DNA of 64,000 nucleotides from Prinsepia uniflora (GCA_032719365.1 CM064863.1:20407137-20471136); one strand, 5' to 3'; positions 23,601-36,159 are shown, numbered from the stretch's first letter. The notes: generated by a model from the letters alone, not told the origin. Made by a program: numbers and translations.

Positions 23601-23772
23601 GGATGTGGACTGTAGCAGAGACCGAGATATCACATGCCTCCTCCGGATCCTGGCGTACTCTGATAGCCCGGGAGGGCAAAGGTCGGAAATATCCCTTGTC
23701 TGACACTTCGTGTCAGACGGGAGCAGGGTCATCCCGCACTAATCCCGGGGGGGATTGGGATGGGTCCTGTCA
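20612..23772 (+). repeat. 3' LTR of element E (3161 bp)
   Basis: Same length and ends as the 5' LTR, about 15 base differences by eye. It is followed by the TSD TTTAA and then by the second part of LTR D. Palindrome 21128-21153, TGACGTCA array 21913-22074, four-copy repeat 22786-22972, hairpin 23698-23718. Confidence 0.92.
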
Positions 23773-25683
23773 TTTAAAACCATTTATCGTTTGAAATCCC
23801 AAAATCATAGCATCACAATTAGAAATCAAGCCTTTTCTCGTAAAACGTGTCGACTACGTAATTTCTCGAAAAACGTGCAATTAAGTAAAACAGTTATAGA
23901 ATATTCAAATAATCATGAAATCATAATGAGAACCATAAAACAAGTAATTAAAACCAGTTATGCATGCTCAGTTATAGAGAAGGGGTCCACTCACAGATAC
24001 CGGGCACGTCACTCGCGTCCCGTACGTTCCATACGTTCCTCGTCTGCTTCGGGGGTTCCTCGATCCTATCAACAGTCACCAAAACACGTCACTAACACGT
24101 CCACTAGGGTCCTCCTAACTTCCCACGAAAAATCTCCGGGTCCTAAACGTAACAAACCGAGACCCTAAACCTTCAATCTCGCAGAACTAACTCGAACCGA
24201 CGTCTAATTAACCCGAAACCTATCCCAAAAGATCCGTTACATCATCTAGAACAAAAACCTAGTTGAACACCTCCGCGGAAAACATCGCACGCGCCCCCAC
24301 GCGCCGCCCAAAGTGGCTGCGCGTGGGCCTTACGCGCCTGTACACAGTCACTGTTCATCGTCTTCCTTGAGACGTGCACTATTCCGGACCGGCGTGGTCT
24401 ATTCTCCACCGTCCGTCCACTATTTTAGTCCCTCTTTCCACCATTCTCTTCATCCTCTACCCAGTAATCCATTCCCCTCAACCAAACACGACAACACGAC
24501 CTACACCTCACCTCCCCAACTCGAAACAGAAACCTGTCCAAACCCCTGTTCTTGCTCCCGGCCAACCGTCTACTCCCCCGTCGCGGCTTCGACACCAAAA
24601 GGTTCCTAAGGACCTAAGGAGTCGATTAGAACCTACCAGACACCTCGACTCAGCCCCTAACTTCATGACTCAACGTTTGAAATTCACGGAAAAACAGAGC
24701 AAGCAACAGAGTTTGAGGAAATTACCTGTTCGCCGTCCACCACCGTGTTCGCCGCCACGTCCTGCAGAGTTCACAGGGCCGTCCTAGCCTTCCCTCGATC
24801 CTAATTGGATCAACACACGGCAACACCACCACCAAGTTCCCTCAACACTTCTCTGTTTTTCCTGTGAACTCACACTTCGCACACACCACCGTTCAACCCA
24901 CAAGTTCCACTTCAAACTCACTCATCAAGTCTCACTCCATCTCTGTTCACTCTCACCAGGTCACAAAGTCTCACACTTCCCTCACCTGATCGATTTTTTC
25001 TCTCAACTTTGTCTCTGTTTTCTCTCATTGTATGACTACACAAACACACACACCCGTTTAACAAACACACCGTGCACGGCCTAGAACCCACCAGACAACA
25101 GCCACCTGTCACAATCCCATAGTCCCAATTCCAAAATATCCAAATCAACCCTGTACACTTGGCCATATCCTATTTGCACAAATCCCAATGTGCAAAAAGA
25201 CCAAAATGCCCCTGTGAGTTAAAATTACCATTTTGCCCCTCACTGTTCTAGACTCGTATCTCACTCGTCCAATGGCCGATGAAGGCATGCCACCTGTCGT
25301 TGAACTCAGGACGACGAGACCTACCTAACGGTCCTAGGTTTACGTGTAAAAACCCTATCGTGTGAAAAGTCAACTTTTCCCCCTATTTTAACCAAATTAC
25401 GGTAATGCCCTCAACCTTCCGAACATCATAACTTCCTCCTCGGATGTCGAAATCGGGCGTGCCACCTGTCTACTTACTCGTGACGTCCCGAACTACGTCA
25501 CGGTCATCGGTCAATACCCAATTAACCGCCCAAACTCAAAGTCAACAATTTGCCCAAACCAGGGGCAAAATCGTCATTCTACGCCTAATGTCTAAAGTAA
25601 CCAACTAACCACCGATTAACTTAGTTAATCCGTCGCTAATCACTTCCCTAATCCCGACTCTCGGGACGGGTCGTTACATCGAA

Positions 25684-25836
25684 GAATAGTCAGTATATAT
25701 TCGGGATCAGAAGGAAAAGATGTTGAGGAACAAGACGATTCCTCTAGTTAAAGTGTTATGGAGAAACCATGACGTGGAAGAAGCCACGTGGGAGCCAAAG
25801 GCGCAAATGAGAGAACAGTTTTCCACATTTGTTTGA
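25684..25836 (+). pseudogene. Chromodomain-like polyprotein C-terminus of element B
   Basis: Continues the integrase frame interrupted by D: SVYIRDQKEKMLRNKTIPL, then VKVLWRNHDVEEATWEPKAQ, ending at a TGA at 25834-25836. An in-frame TAG lies just after the junction. The NKTIPLVKVLWRNH...EEATWE signature is the chromodomain-type tail of Tekay/Del chromoviruses. The sequence downstream (TTTCGGGGACAAAATTTTTG, then GTAAGGTGGGTAGA) is the PPT region before the right LTR. Confidence 0.88.
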
Positions 25837-25875
25837 GTAAATTTCGGGGACAAAATTTTTGTAAGGTGGGTAGAT

Positions 25876-28800
25876 TGTAACGCCCTGGACTTTGATTAAA
25901 TTGTAAAATCGGAAATTTAATGTAAAATGACCATTTTGCCCCTAAAAAGGGGTAAACATTGACTTTTGACCTGGGACACTTTTTGGACTTTGACCTATAT
26001 CCATTACGTAGATCGGGTCGTCACGAGTTCGTAGACAGGCGGCCCGTCGAAATCGGACATTCGACGGGAAAGTTATGGGTCACATAAACAAATTGGTACT
26101 ATTCATGCATTACGAGGGTTGTACAGTTGGCAAGATTTGATTGGGAAAAATATCCAAGTTGGACTTACTGATGAGTGACACTTGTCACTCATCTGATTGG
26201 CCCCAGGCCCCAAGTTTTTGGGTTCATGTATCTCATTTTCCTCACTTCTCTCTATGTAACTCGAAAGCCAAACCCAAACACATAAACACTTAAGGGTGGC
26301 AATTTTTGACACGACTCAATACACGAATCGAAATCCGCACGAGATTTATCCGGGTCAACCCGCACGATTAAAATTTTGGGTCATTTTTGGGTCAACCCGT
26401 TATGACCCGTTTAATAAATGGGTGGGTTTCAGGTCAACCTGTTAACTCGTATAATGACCTGTTAACCCGTTTAATAAATGGGTAGGTTTCGGGTTAACAG
26501 GTTAACCCGTATATTGGCTTATATATTGACTCATTTAATAAGCGTGTCATTACTAACCCATATATCTACCCATTTACTTATCTAAATACCTATTAAATCT
26601 TATAATTTAAATGGGTTAAACATGTTAAACTGGTCATAGGTTAATTGGGTTTTGAGTACGACCTGTTTATTAAATGGGTTACACGGGTTACGCGGGTCAT
26701 TAACAGGTCGCGTTCGGGTTGGACATTCTTGACACGATTATTAAATGGGCCTGGTTTGGGTTGGGCATAAATGGGTAAAACAGAGTTTATGACACGACAC
26801 AAACCCAACACGACACGACCCATTGCCACCCCTACAAACATTCACCAACCCAACCCAGCCATTGTACCATCATCTTTTGTGATTTGTGAGAGGTTGAGAG
26901 TGATAGAAAGGTAGAAGGGAAGGTTGAGATCAGCAGAGAAGGCACAGCAAGGTAAAAACCCGAAAACCTAGTTTTGACCCAAAAGTGTAAATCCATTTTC
27001 TATGATTTTTTAAAGGATTCTAATGATCTAAACACGTTCCTAGGGCTTGTACGATCTCGAGGTGACCAAAAGGGAAAACTGAGGTGGCTGGAGTCGACGG
27101 AAAAGGCCCTCTGAAAGATCACTGTTACTGTTCATCGTGGGAAGATAATTTCTAGCTTTTTTCGTGATTTTGATTCAATAGGAGTGTTGCTGGGAAGATT
27201 ACAAGTTCATAGGGACAAAAATGGCGGAAAATGGTGTAGGAATGAAGGAATTAAGATTTGGTCGGGTTGCGGTTTTGGGCGACCCGTTACAATGAAAATG
27301 AGTGACTCATCGAGAGGTTGAAGATGATGACATCAGCAGGGTGACGTCATCATCTGTCAGATTGTTAGGCCACGTAGCCAATAGAATGCTGACATGTGGC
27401 AACCTCTTAGGAACAATCAACACTTACATGTTAGACACATGGACCAGTCAGCACGTGACATGTGGCACATGTCAGATCTGATAGGTGTCAGATCTGTCAG
27501 GTTGACGTCAGCATTGACCGTTGACCATGACGACATCGTTGACTTTTGACTAACGTTGACCCGGACTTTGACCAGCGTGTAGGGGCACATGGGCAAATTT
27601 TTTGAGGTGAGACCAATCCCATTTGATAGGTTTCCATGATCCAAATCCAATGGTAGTGATTTCGGGTTGATCAGAGATCGTTTGATAGGTCGTTTTAGGG
27701 TTTAAAGCTTCAGGATGCTTGTTCGAGATGCGTTCCCGGTATCAAACATTTTGAGGGTTTTGAGTATGAACTTATAGAGTCCGTTAATGAACTTTTGATG
27801 TGTTTTGGACATGCCTGGAGACTGTGTTTTCGCTTCAGGGTAGTTACAGCGCAGTTCGTTAGCGCATCGAGGACCATGTGTGAGTGGACCGTTGGTTTAT
27901 TAAATGAAATGCATGCATAACTGTTTTAACTACTTTACTGTATGATTTGAATTGGATTAATTTGGTATCATTCATTAGGGGACTTATGGATTTCAAATCT
28001 CGATTATGAACTGTTTTACGTATTACGATATTTTGGGCTTAAGACCCGTCTAGATATTATGTTGACTAGTTTTGGAGTCAAACATGAATTTTGAGAAACG
28101 GTTTAAACAGGATTTTCACTGGTTTTGACTATTATACTGTACATACCATCCTTATGGGTTAATGTCTCTTCCAAACGTCTCGTAGTATCTTGGAGTAGTC
28201 ACGGAGCATTGCCTGAGAGGGGCTGCTCCGAGGAGTTGCTCAGGATCATGATTGCTAGTTATGGGTATCACCCAAGACATTGTCCGGTGATATCACTCGG
28301 ACACTAGTGGATCCTAGGGAGGACTCGGGATTGAGACCCCAGGTGGCACGTATAGCCCTCGGACCGTGACATTATTAGACATCTGGGATGTCGGGGATTT
28401 GTTATAAGGTGTATTATTACTATTTTATATGTCTTATTTATCTTGGGTTATACTGCTTTATGATTCGATTTCCATTCCTTATGATTTGACTTGAATGCAT
28501 GCATGTTTGAAAACGGAGGGGGAAAACCTTTAATTGTTTTCTTAAAAAAAGGTTTATAACTTATTTATTTTTTTTTCCACTCACTCTTTGACTATTTTCT
28601 TGACCCCTTTAGGCCGTGACATTGAGGCAGGGACTGATCCAGAAGCCTAAGCATAGATATTCGTTGCGCACCTGTACGCCCGTTTGGGTAGGTTGAGCAC
28701 CATTTTGTAAACTGACATATGTGCTCATTTTGTGTAAAATAATTATCCCTAGTCTGGCTATGTAGAACTTGAACTTATTTTATGTCTTAAATTTAATCCC

Positions 28801-28893
28801 GTTAAAGGTATTTTCGACACTCTAGGGTAATTGTCAAACGGGACCAGGGCACATCCCAGGGTGGTCCCCGGGGGATCGGGATGGGTATTGTCA
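25876..28893 (+). repeat. Right LTR of element B, carrying a MITE
   Basis: Starts TGTAACGCCCTGGAC and ends GGGTATTGTCA. Without the 544-bp MITE it is about 2.47 kb. The palindrome lies at 26170-26193, the TGACGTCA-type region at 27325-27530, and RY-type GCATGCATG near 28497. It is clearly diverged from the left LTR, so B is older than E and H. Confidence 0.85.
26291..26834. mobile_element. hAT-type MITE, 544 bp
   Basis: Terminal inverted repeats are TAAGGGTGGCAAT and ATTGCCACCCCTA. The 8-bp flanks TAAACACT (26283-26290) and CAAACATT (26835-26842) are near-identical, as expected for hAT insertion, and the left LTR of B has the empty site at about 10530. The interior is built from GGGTTAACCCGT- and TTTAATAAATGGGT-like units, with no transposase frame. 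Confidence 0.85.
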
Positions 28894-29403
28894 CGACGTC
28901 TGAGTCGCTATCACACAATAGTCTCAGGATACAGAGCCCTGCTTGATGCCTGAGACTACTCATCACAATATTAGAACATATCCACATATAACCACATCAC
29001 AACCCATGGTCATAACCACACATAATACCCGTCTTAAGATTCGGAGCCTTAGCTCGATGTCTGAGACGAATCAATCAACAATTATCAAAAAATTAATACC
29101 AATAACACATACTCATATCACGTTTCAAACTACACAATCGAATCACAACCAGAAGTTCGAGTCTAAGCCCCATATACAACTTAAACACCAATTCTCGTAA
29201 AATGTGCCATTAATGATACTTTCGTAAAAACTTTCCAAAACCATAGGAAAACACCAACATTATCACCTTTAAAATTATATTTCATACTAAATCCGAAAAC
29301 CACATTCGAATCGGGAATCAAACAAAATTTACGTAAATCCTCAAAAATTGTGCAATAAAATATTCATAAATCACCTAAAATCTGATAAAATTCATAATCA
29401 CTT

Positions 29404-29848
29404 TGTTGACACCATATCTGACCAGACCCACTGGGCCGTATACTTAAAGCCCAAACTCCGTCCAAGGCCCAAAACCACCGTACTTACATAGCCCCAACAC
29501 CGGGCTCAATGCAGGATGCCACTTGGAAGCCTATCCACCCTCGATCTGCGTAACATGTGTCAACACACAAACCAAACTTACCCATACATAAGGGGTACAC
29601 ATTTCCCAATAAAGGTAACTAATGTCTACTATTCACTATTACTCTACCGAACTTACTATTTACTGTTTCCTCTTATGAACAAAGTTACTGACTTGACCGT
29701 CGGAGAACCTTAGGCCGGCGCCACACCGGTGCCCATACTAACAGAAAACCCGTGATTAACTTAAGTTGACAGGTTATGAGCAAGGACACGCGTCATTTGG
29801 TGATTGGGTGACGAGTAATCGGCAGTTGGAACATTTAACGCTTCAACA
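29404..29848 (+). repeat. 5' LTR of element C (445 bp)
   Basis: TGTTGACACC...CGCTTCAACA. Compared with the 3' LTR it lacks a block of about 45 bp after the CACAAACC motif near 29570 and has scattered substitutions. Confidence 0.88.
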
Positions 29849-29849
29849 G

Positions 29850-29866
29850 TTTGGCGTCGTCTGTGG
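29850..29866 (+). other. Primer binding site of element C
   Basis: TTTGGCGTCGTCTGTGG directly after the LTR matches the Tat-type PBS TTTGGCGCCGTCTGTGG with one C-to-T change. Confidence 0.75.
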
Positions 29867-29954
29867 AAAACTGACTAAGTTTACCTACGCTCAACCAGAC
29901 TGAGTTAAGACTCGTCCACCTAGTACTCCGAGAGAAAACTCGTCGACACTGAAC

Positions 29955-32220
29955 ATGCAAGGCGAACACGATCTCGGTGAGATCACACCCGGGCAAGGCC
30001 CTAGAACAATGAGAGACCCCTCTCCTAAATTTTTACAGATAATCAAAAGACTCGAGAGCGACATGGCCGAGGTCAAAACTAAAGGTACCCAGGCCGAATC
30101 AAGATGCCAGGCACTCGACGATCGGTACACCGAGGTGGCTGAGCAACTACGGGTCGCGCAGGCCGAACTTGCTGCCCACCGAGCCCTCTTCGGTAAGGAG
30201 GAGGCCGACAAGGTGGTGGTCGAGTGCGCCGAGCGTGCTGAGAGAAATCACTGAGTGGCGGGGAAAAAAAAAAGGAACACACGGTCGATGAACCACATAA
30301 AAAGCGGCATGTAAATTCTGAACCGAGCAAGAAACACGCTCGGATGCTGATCATCCCCGGCTACCAACCCGGCGACACCAGGATTTACCGGGATGCCCGT
30401 GACGCCCTCAGCTAGGGAGTAGGACGAAATCGGTCAGTTAATGACCACCAATCTCGCCAACCCGACCCTCGTCTGGAGGAAGGGAAAAGCCATCACTACC
30501 GAGCACTCGCGCAGCTACAACTCAGGGCCGACCACTCGCGATGAGGGAGGTAGCCATTGAGGTCCTCCCGCGGTGACACCGAGCGGTCAACCCAGCTTCG
30601 TCTAGCGCACAAATCTGTCCTGGAACCACCCCGTCGAAAGAGTACTGAGCTGTCGGGGTAGGTCGGCCGACGTAACCATGATTCTCATAAACCACCCCGC
30701 CGAAGGGACACCGAGCGGTCAGGGCAAGTCGGTCATAGGGGAAATGGATCCCAGGGCCTGCCCAACAGGAGGGACGCCAAGCGATCATGCAGGATCGGCC
30801 GTGACTAGACACCTAGGGATACCGAGAGGACCAGACGAAAAGACCGAGGGGTCGCACAACCATCTAAGACTGACTCACTCGTCCAACATCTCATGGACCG
30901 AGTCAGGACACTCGAGGCTGGAATAGCTCGGGTAGCAAGACCAGCCTGGTCGAAAACCAGTCAGGGCCCCTTCACAGAAAGAATCAATCAGTTCAGAATC
31001 GATCACGAGATAAAACCCCTAAAGATCTCTCTTTACACCGGGAAGGATGACCCATGGAACCACCTGAATAATTTCTACTCGGCCATTACCCTAAAAAACT
31101 TCGTAGACGAGGAAAAATGCCTCATCTTCAGTTCCACACTAACCGAGGCGGCGATCAATTGGTCTTACAAGTTGGAATCCGGGTCCATCGACTCTTTTGA
31201 ACAGCTCACGTCCACCTTCATGAACCAATTCATGATCCAGACTAACCTTCTAACCTCGGCCGAAGACCTCTTCCAGCTAAAACAGGGTGAACATGAGTCG
31301 CTGCAGTGGTACGCAGCGAGGTTCAGTCACGAGTGCTCCCGGTGCGCCGAAACGGACGACCGGGCAGCTTTCACGGCCTTCAAGGGTGGCCTCCGAGACT
31401 CCCCCTTCAGGTACGCAGCTCACACCCAAGGTTGGACAACATATAATGAAATTATGAAATAGGCGGCGGTGCACGCCAAGATTGAATCACTGAGCCAAAA
31501 GTCCAACGCAGCCAATGTCTACCAACCACCCCGGGCTGACTAGGTAAAAGCTTACATACCAAGCGTCCCGGATCAACAAGGCTCAGGACAGCGTCCTCAA
31601 GAGCAGGGGCAACAGAGCTATGGGGGAAAACGGAAAGACTACCCTCATAGCAACAACCTGTACAACCCCGGAAAGAAGGGTCATAACCCGAATCACCAAG
31701 AGAGACAGCAGGAGGAGTGGTCAAACAACTGGGAAAAATGAGTTCCTCGTTCCAAGTACGAGACCTACACCATCGACAATACTCCTTATGAGAACGTCCT
31801 CCTCAACGTAGAGCACATGATCACGAAGTCTACTTAGGCGCCAGCGAAGGGCAAGCTTGGCAAAGACACAGGAATTTACTGCCAATACCTCAAGTACAAT
31901 GGCCATAGCATTGACCAATGTGTTGCATTCCGGGATCTGGTGGAGGCTCTGGCCTGAGATGGGAAGATAAACCAATTTCTCTAGCACGCACCACCTCAGC
32001 CTCGCAACCCATAGATCAATACAATTTCTGGAGGGCCATCCATTTCTTGCCCGCTCACTTCCAACCGAGCCAAGAAGAACTTCCTAAGGGCCACCAAATA
32101 GAATCACCAGCTCTTCAGTATCGAGGATGGCAGAGCCATGAAAGTAAACCGACTCGGGTGGGCACCCATCACGTTTTCAGAAGAGGAAGAATGAGGGATA
32201 GTCTATCCTCACGGAGATCC
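29955..32220 (+). pseudogene. gag of element C (broken)
   Basis: An open N-terminal part (29955-30254) is a charged, coiled-coil-like segment. The retrotransposon gag domain is in 30893-31462 (SLYTGKDDPWNHLNNFYSAI; FEQLTSTFMNQF; RDSPFRYAAHTQGW). The frame then continues through several stops, mostly TAG (31460, 31541, 31836, 31981, 32011, 32099), towards the protease. There is a frame change between the two open parts. It would form the capsid if intact. Confidence 0.8.
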
Positions 32221-32706
32221 CATTGTCGTTATGGTAGAAATATCCAACTTCGACGTACAGCGGGTGATGGTCGACACCGGAAGCTCTGTCAAATCCTCTT
32301 CAGGAGAGCATTCAAACAGTTGGGCATCCCAGAATCTAGCCTGGAATGTTCCCCTACGCCACTCTTTGGTTTCACTGGGGACTCCATCGTCCCGCAAGGA
32401 ACAGTCACCCTCCCACTCTCCCTCGGATCACATCCACGGAGGGCAACCGTGCTTGCACCCTTCCTAGTGGTGGAATGCCCAGCGGCTTACAACGCCATTC
32501 TCGGACGGGGAATACTTAACCAAATGAAAGCAATCGTCTCCACCCACATACTTCTTGTAAAATTCCCAACCCCTATGAGGATTGGCCAAGTCCGACGAGA
32601 CCAAATGGCTGCAAGAATGTGCAACTCTGTCACCCCGATCCAGCCACCAAAGGAAACTATGGCAGTGACAGAATCCGCGTTTGAGGCTAACCCCGTCAAC
32701 CCTTAA
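32221..32706 (+). pseudogene. Aspartic protease of element C (frameshifted)
   Basis: The catalytic D-T-G is encoded at 32273-32281 (VMVDTGSS). Soon after, the frame shifts: the protease body (FKQLGIPESSLECSPTPLFG; CPAAYNAILGRGILNQMKAI) continues in another frame to 32703. A stop follows before RT. The retropepsin fold would need both frames joined, so it is inactive here. Confidence 0.8.
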
Positions 32707-32829
32707 GACGCACAGAAAATACAAGATGGGCCAATTGAGGATCCTCGGGACCATTCAACAACACCACACCCATAGCCCATTGAGGAAGTTGAAGAGATCT
32801 TACTCTCCCACAACGTTGTAGACCGAAAG

Positions 32830-33680
32830 GTGAAGATCGAAACAACCTTCTCTCCCGATCTACGCTCACAGCTAATCCGCTTTTTAAAGGACAACTCTGA
32901 AGTCTTCGCTTGGTCCTACGCCGACATGCCCGACATCTCCACTGATGTTCTCTGCCATCGGCTCAGTATTGATCCTGCTTACAAGCCTGTCAAACAGAAA
33001 CGTCGCCTCTATGACACAAAAAGAACCGAGGCTATGAAGGTGGAAATCGTCAAACTCAGCACTATTCATTTTGTCCGCAAGGCCATCTATACCGCCTGGG
33101 TAGCCAACATTGTCCTCGTCAAGAAACCTTTGGGGGCGTGGCGAATGTACGTCGATTTCACCGACCTAAACAAGGATTTCCCCAAGGACAGTTTTCCTCT
33201 ACCAAATATTGACCAACTGGTCGACGCCATAGCCGGGCACGAGCTCCTGAGCTTCATGGATGCGTACTCGGGCTACAACCAAATTTTTATGCATCTGGTA
33301 GATCAGATACACACAACCTTCCTGACAGACCAGGGCTTATATTGCTACAATGTCATACCCTTAGGACTCAAGAACGCGGGGCCACTTACCAGTGCCTAAT
33401 AAACTTCATATTTGCATACCAGATAGGGAAAACAATGGAGGTCTACGTTGATGACATGCTCGTTAAGAGTAAATCGGCTGACCTTCACATCCCCAACCTC
33501 TAGCGAATGTTCGACGTACTCAAACAATATCGGATGAGGTTGAACCCGGCCAAGTGCGTCTTTGGAGTCAGTTCTGGGAAGTTCCTGGGCTTCATGATTA
33601 GTCAAAGAGATATTGAGGCCAACCCAGAAAAAATCAAGGCCCTAGTCGATATGGATCCCCCACGAACCCAGAAGTAAGTA
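32830..33680 (+). pseudogene. Reverse transcriptase of element C (broken)
   Basis: RT motifs in order: RLSIDPAYKPVKQKRR, WRMYVDFTDLNKDFPKDSFP, FMDAYSGYNQI, then after a frameshift near 33385 the catalytic YVDD box at 33444-33455 (YVDDMLVKS) and FLGFMISQRDIEANPEK. At least one in-frame TAG follows the YVDD box (IPNL*RMFD). Confidence 0.88.
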
Positions 33681-33689
33681 CAAAGCCTA

Positions 33690-34770
33690 ACCAGCCGAGT
33701 CGCAGCTCTTACACTATTCATCTCCAAAGCCACCGAAAAGTGCGTGCCTTTCTTAAAAGCCCTTAAAAGTAAATCCAAACACATTACCTGGACGGAGGAA
33801 TGTACTAAGGCTTTCACTGAACTCAAGGAATACATGGGCAGAGCACCGCTGTTGGCAAGACCCGACATCGTAGAGACCCTTTACATGTACTTGTCTGTCT
33901 CCGCTTTTGCCACCAGTTCGGTACTTGTCAAGCATAAGGACGGCACTAAACACACGGTGTACTACGTCAACAAGGCCTTGTAGGACGCCGAGACAAGGTA
34001 CTCTGACCTAGAGAAGCTTGCCTTCCCCCTTATCATGTCTTCCAGAAAGCTTAGGCCATACTTCTAGGCTCATTCCGTCATTGTCATGACCGACAGACCA
34101 CTCCGACAGGTGCTCCCGAAGCCCAAAACATTGGGACGATTACTCAAATGGTCGATCGAACTCCGCGAATTCGACATCACTTTCGCCCCCCGCACCACTA
34201 AGAAAGGGCGGGCCGTGGCAGACTTTATTTCCGAATTCTCCTACGTTCTAGCAGCTGCCGCACAAGAGATCATCCCATCCCCTCCATCCATAACACATAC
34301 TTTGGATGAGGAGAGCCCCCAGTTCGACCCTACTCGGCCAACTTGGCTTCTCTACGTCGACGAATCGGCCTGCCACATTGGGTCCGGGGCTGGACTTGTC
34401 CTCACCGCACCAGACAAGGTTCGAATGGAATATGCCCTTCGTTTTCTATTCAAGACCTCCAACAATGCCGCCGAGTACGAGGCCCTCCTTACGGGACTCC
34501 GCCTGACCAAGACCATGGATGCAAAACAAATCAGAATATATAGTGATTCACAGCTCATTGTCAACTAGATCAACAATGAATATGAGGCCAAAGACTTTTC
34601 CATGGCGGCATACAGAGCATTGCCAAAGTCTCTCCTATGCAGTTTCCACAGTTATGCTATCACTCAAATTCCACGCTCTGAGAATAGTCACGCCAATGCT
34701 CTAGCCCGGCTTGCCTCCTCCCTCGATGAGAGACAGAGTCGCAATGTCCAGGTCGAAATACTTAATCAAC
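33690..34770 (+). pseudogene. RNase H and second RNase H-like domain of element C
   Basis: The first RNase H region reads PFLKALKSKSKHITWTEECT, then DKY-type sequence and LLKWSIELREFDITFAPRT. It is followed by a second RNase H-like domain beginning LLYVDESACHIGSGAGLVL, with SNNAAEYEALLTGLRL and YSDSQLIVN. TAG stops interrupt at about 33982, 34066 and 34567. Two tandem RNase H domains are characteristic of Tat-lineage retrotransposons. Confidence 0.85.
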
Positions 34771-34889
34771 CTAGCACCCAATGCTCGGTGGTCTGCGCAA
34801 TAGACACTGATTGCACATGGATGACCCCGCTACTGGGATTCCTCACAAACGGAACTCTCCCTTCCGACAAGATCGAGGCAAAGAAGGTC

Positions 34890-36053
34890 CGGCGATAGGC
34901 AGCACGATATACACTCATCAACGGCCAACTCTACAAACGAGGCTTTACTCTGCCCCTCCTAAAATGTCTCGTACCGGAGGCAGGCAGAGCCATTCTGGAA
35001 GAGATACATGCCGGTATTTGGGGAAATCACTCTTGACCACGATCGTTGGCCCATAAAGCCTTCCGGTAGGGTTTTTACTGGCCAACCATGCACGGGTATG
35101 CGGCAGAGCTGACCAAACGATGTGATAAGTGTCAACGGTTCGCCCCTTTCCTCCATTTACCTCCAGAAAACCTCACACCCATGATCAGCCCCTGGCCCTT
35201 TTTACAATGGGGGCTTGACTTAATCGGAAAAATGCCAGCCGGGAAGGGCAAGACAGAGTATGCTGTAGTGGCAGTGGACTACTTCACAAAATGGGTACAG
35301 GTAAAGGCTTTGGCCTCTATCACCACGGCCCAGATTGAAACGTTCGTCTTCCAGAACATTATTTATCGTTTTAGTCTCCCACACACCATTGTCACGGACA
35401 ACGAGAAACAATTTGACAACGCTCGCTTCCGTGCGTTTTGTGACAGACACAATATCTGTCTCTACTTCGCCTCACCAGCTCACCCCCGATCCAACGGACA
35501 GGTAGAGGCCATCAACAAAATCATCAAGCCCACGTTAAAGGCACAACTGGACAAGGCCAAGGGCAAGTGGTCTGAAATCCTCCCCAACGCACTCTAGTCA
35601 TATTGGACTTCCTACCGAACATCGACAAATGAAACCCATTTTTCACTGACCTTCAGAACAGAAGCGGTCATCCCTGCTGAACTAAACGAAACTTCTTACT
35701 GAGTGTCGACCTACGAGCCTGAACAAAATAACCATCAGCTTGCACTCAGTTTGGACCTCATTGAAGAACACAGGGAATAGGCTAACCTCAGAAACATTGC
35801 CTGCAAGCAGCGGCTATGCAATTATCACAACGCCGGAGTCAAACACTGGGGTTTTCAAGTAGGAAATTGGGTCCTCCGGAAGGTCAGCCTTGCCACCAAG
35901 GATAGCTCAGCCGGAACTCTCGGCCCAAACTGGGAAGGCCCCTACCGGGTTACAAGAATTTGCCAGCCCGGCACCTATGAATTAGAAGACTCAAGTGGGC
36001 GACAACTCGACCAACAATGGAATGCCGACCATTTAAAGAAATACTTCATTTAA
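34890..36053 (+). pseudogene. Integrase of element C (broken)
   Basis: The zinc-binding part ends CDKCQRFAP, with two stops just upstream. The core has GLDLIGKMPAG, VAVDYFTKWVQVKA, TDNEKQF (usual TDNGKQF changed) and SNGQVEAINKI for the DDE triad. Stops occur at about 35596, 35700 and 35779. The C-terminal domain reads FQVGNWVLRKV, then NWEGPYRVTRI, and the natural end is the TAA at 36051-36053. Confidence 0.88.
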
Positions 36054-36159
36054 ACATTGTATTTTTTCTTCATCTTATAACTTGTTATAATTTTCCGACC
36101 TTGGCACCCCTTATTTTTGAACTCTTCCATTTACCCAGCATTTGTCATTTAAAGCTAAC

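Larger units (their letters stand above)
14128..23772 (+). mobile_element. Non-coding LARD-like LTR retrotransposon E, complete
   Basis: TSD TTTAA at 14123-14127 and 23773-23777. Two LTRs of equal length (3161 bp) flank a 3323-bp interior. A PBS follows the 5' LTR and a PPT precedes the 3' LTR. The interior has no frame over about 130 codons and nothing resembling gag, protease, RT or integrase. That combination fits a large retrotransposon derivative mobilised in trans. The PPT context (TTTCGAGGACGAAATTAATT) and the initiator-Met type PBS resemble the chromovirus lineage of B, so a B-like autonomous partner is a reasonable inference. Confidence 0.9.
13114..25678 (-). mobile_element. Minus-oriented solo LTR D, split by element E
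   Basis: Flanked by TCGAA at 13109-13113 and 25679-25683, a perfect TSD inside the integrase gene of B. The plus strand starts TGTCAGGACCC and ends GGGTCGTTACA, so the LTR runs TGTAACGACCC...TGACA on the minus strand. Without E it is about 2.9 kb. It holds CATGCATGCATAA near 13520 and a GC-rich block near 24290-24345 shared with the LTRs of E and J. No internal coding region or second LTR is present. Confidence 0.85.
10122..28893 (+). mobile_element. Decayed Ty3/gypsy chromovirus-type element B (Tekay-like), host of D and E
   Basis: Left LTR remnant 10122-12280, integrase remnant 12283-13113 and 25684-25836, right LTR 25876-28893. Flanks are CGACA (10117-10121) and CGACG (28894-28898), a TSD with one mismatch, and sequence of LTR A reads through across the site. 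Gag, protease, RT and RNase H are gone. A deletion joins the left LTR, missing its last ~178 bp, straight to integrase. D sits inside the integrase C-terminus. Confidence 0.8.
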
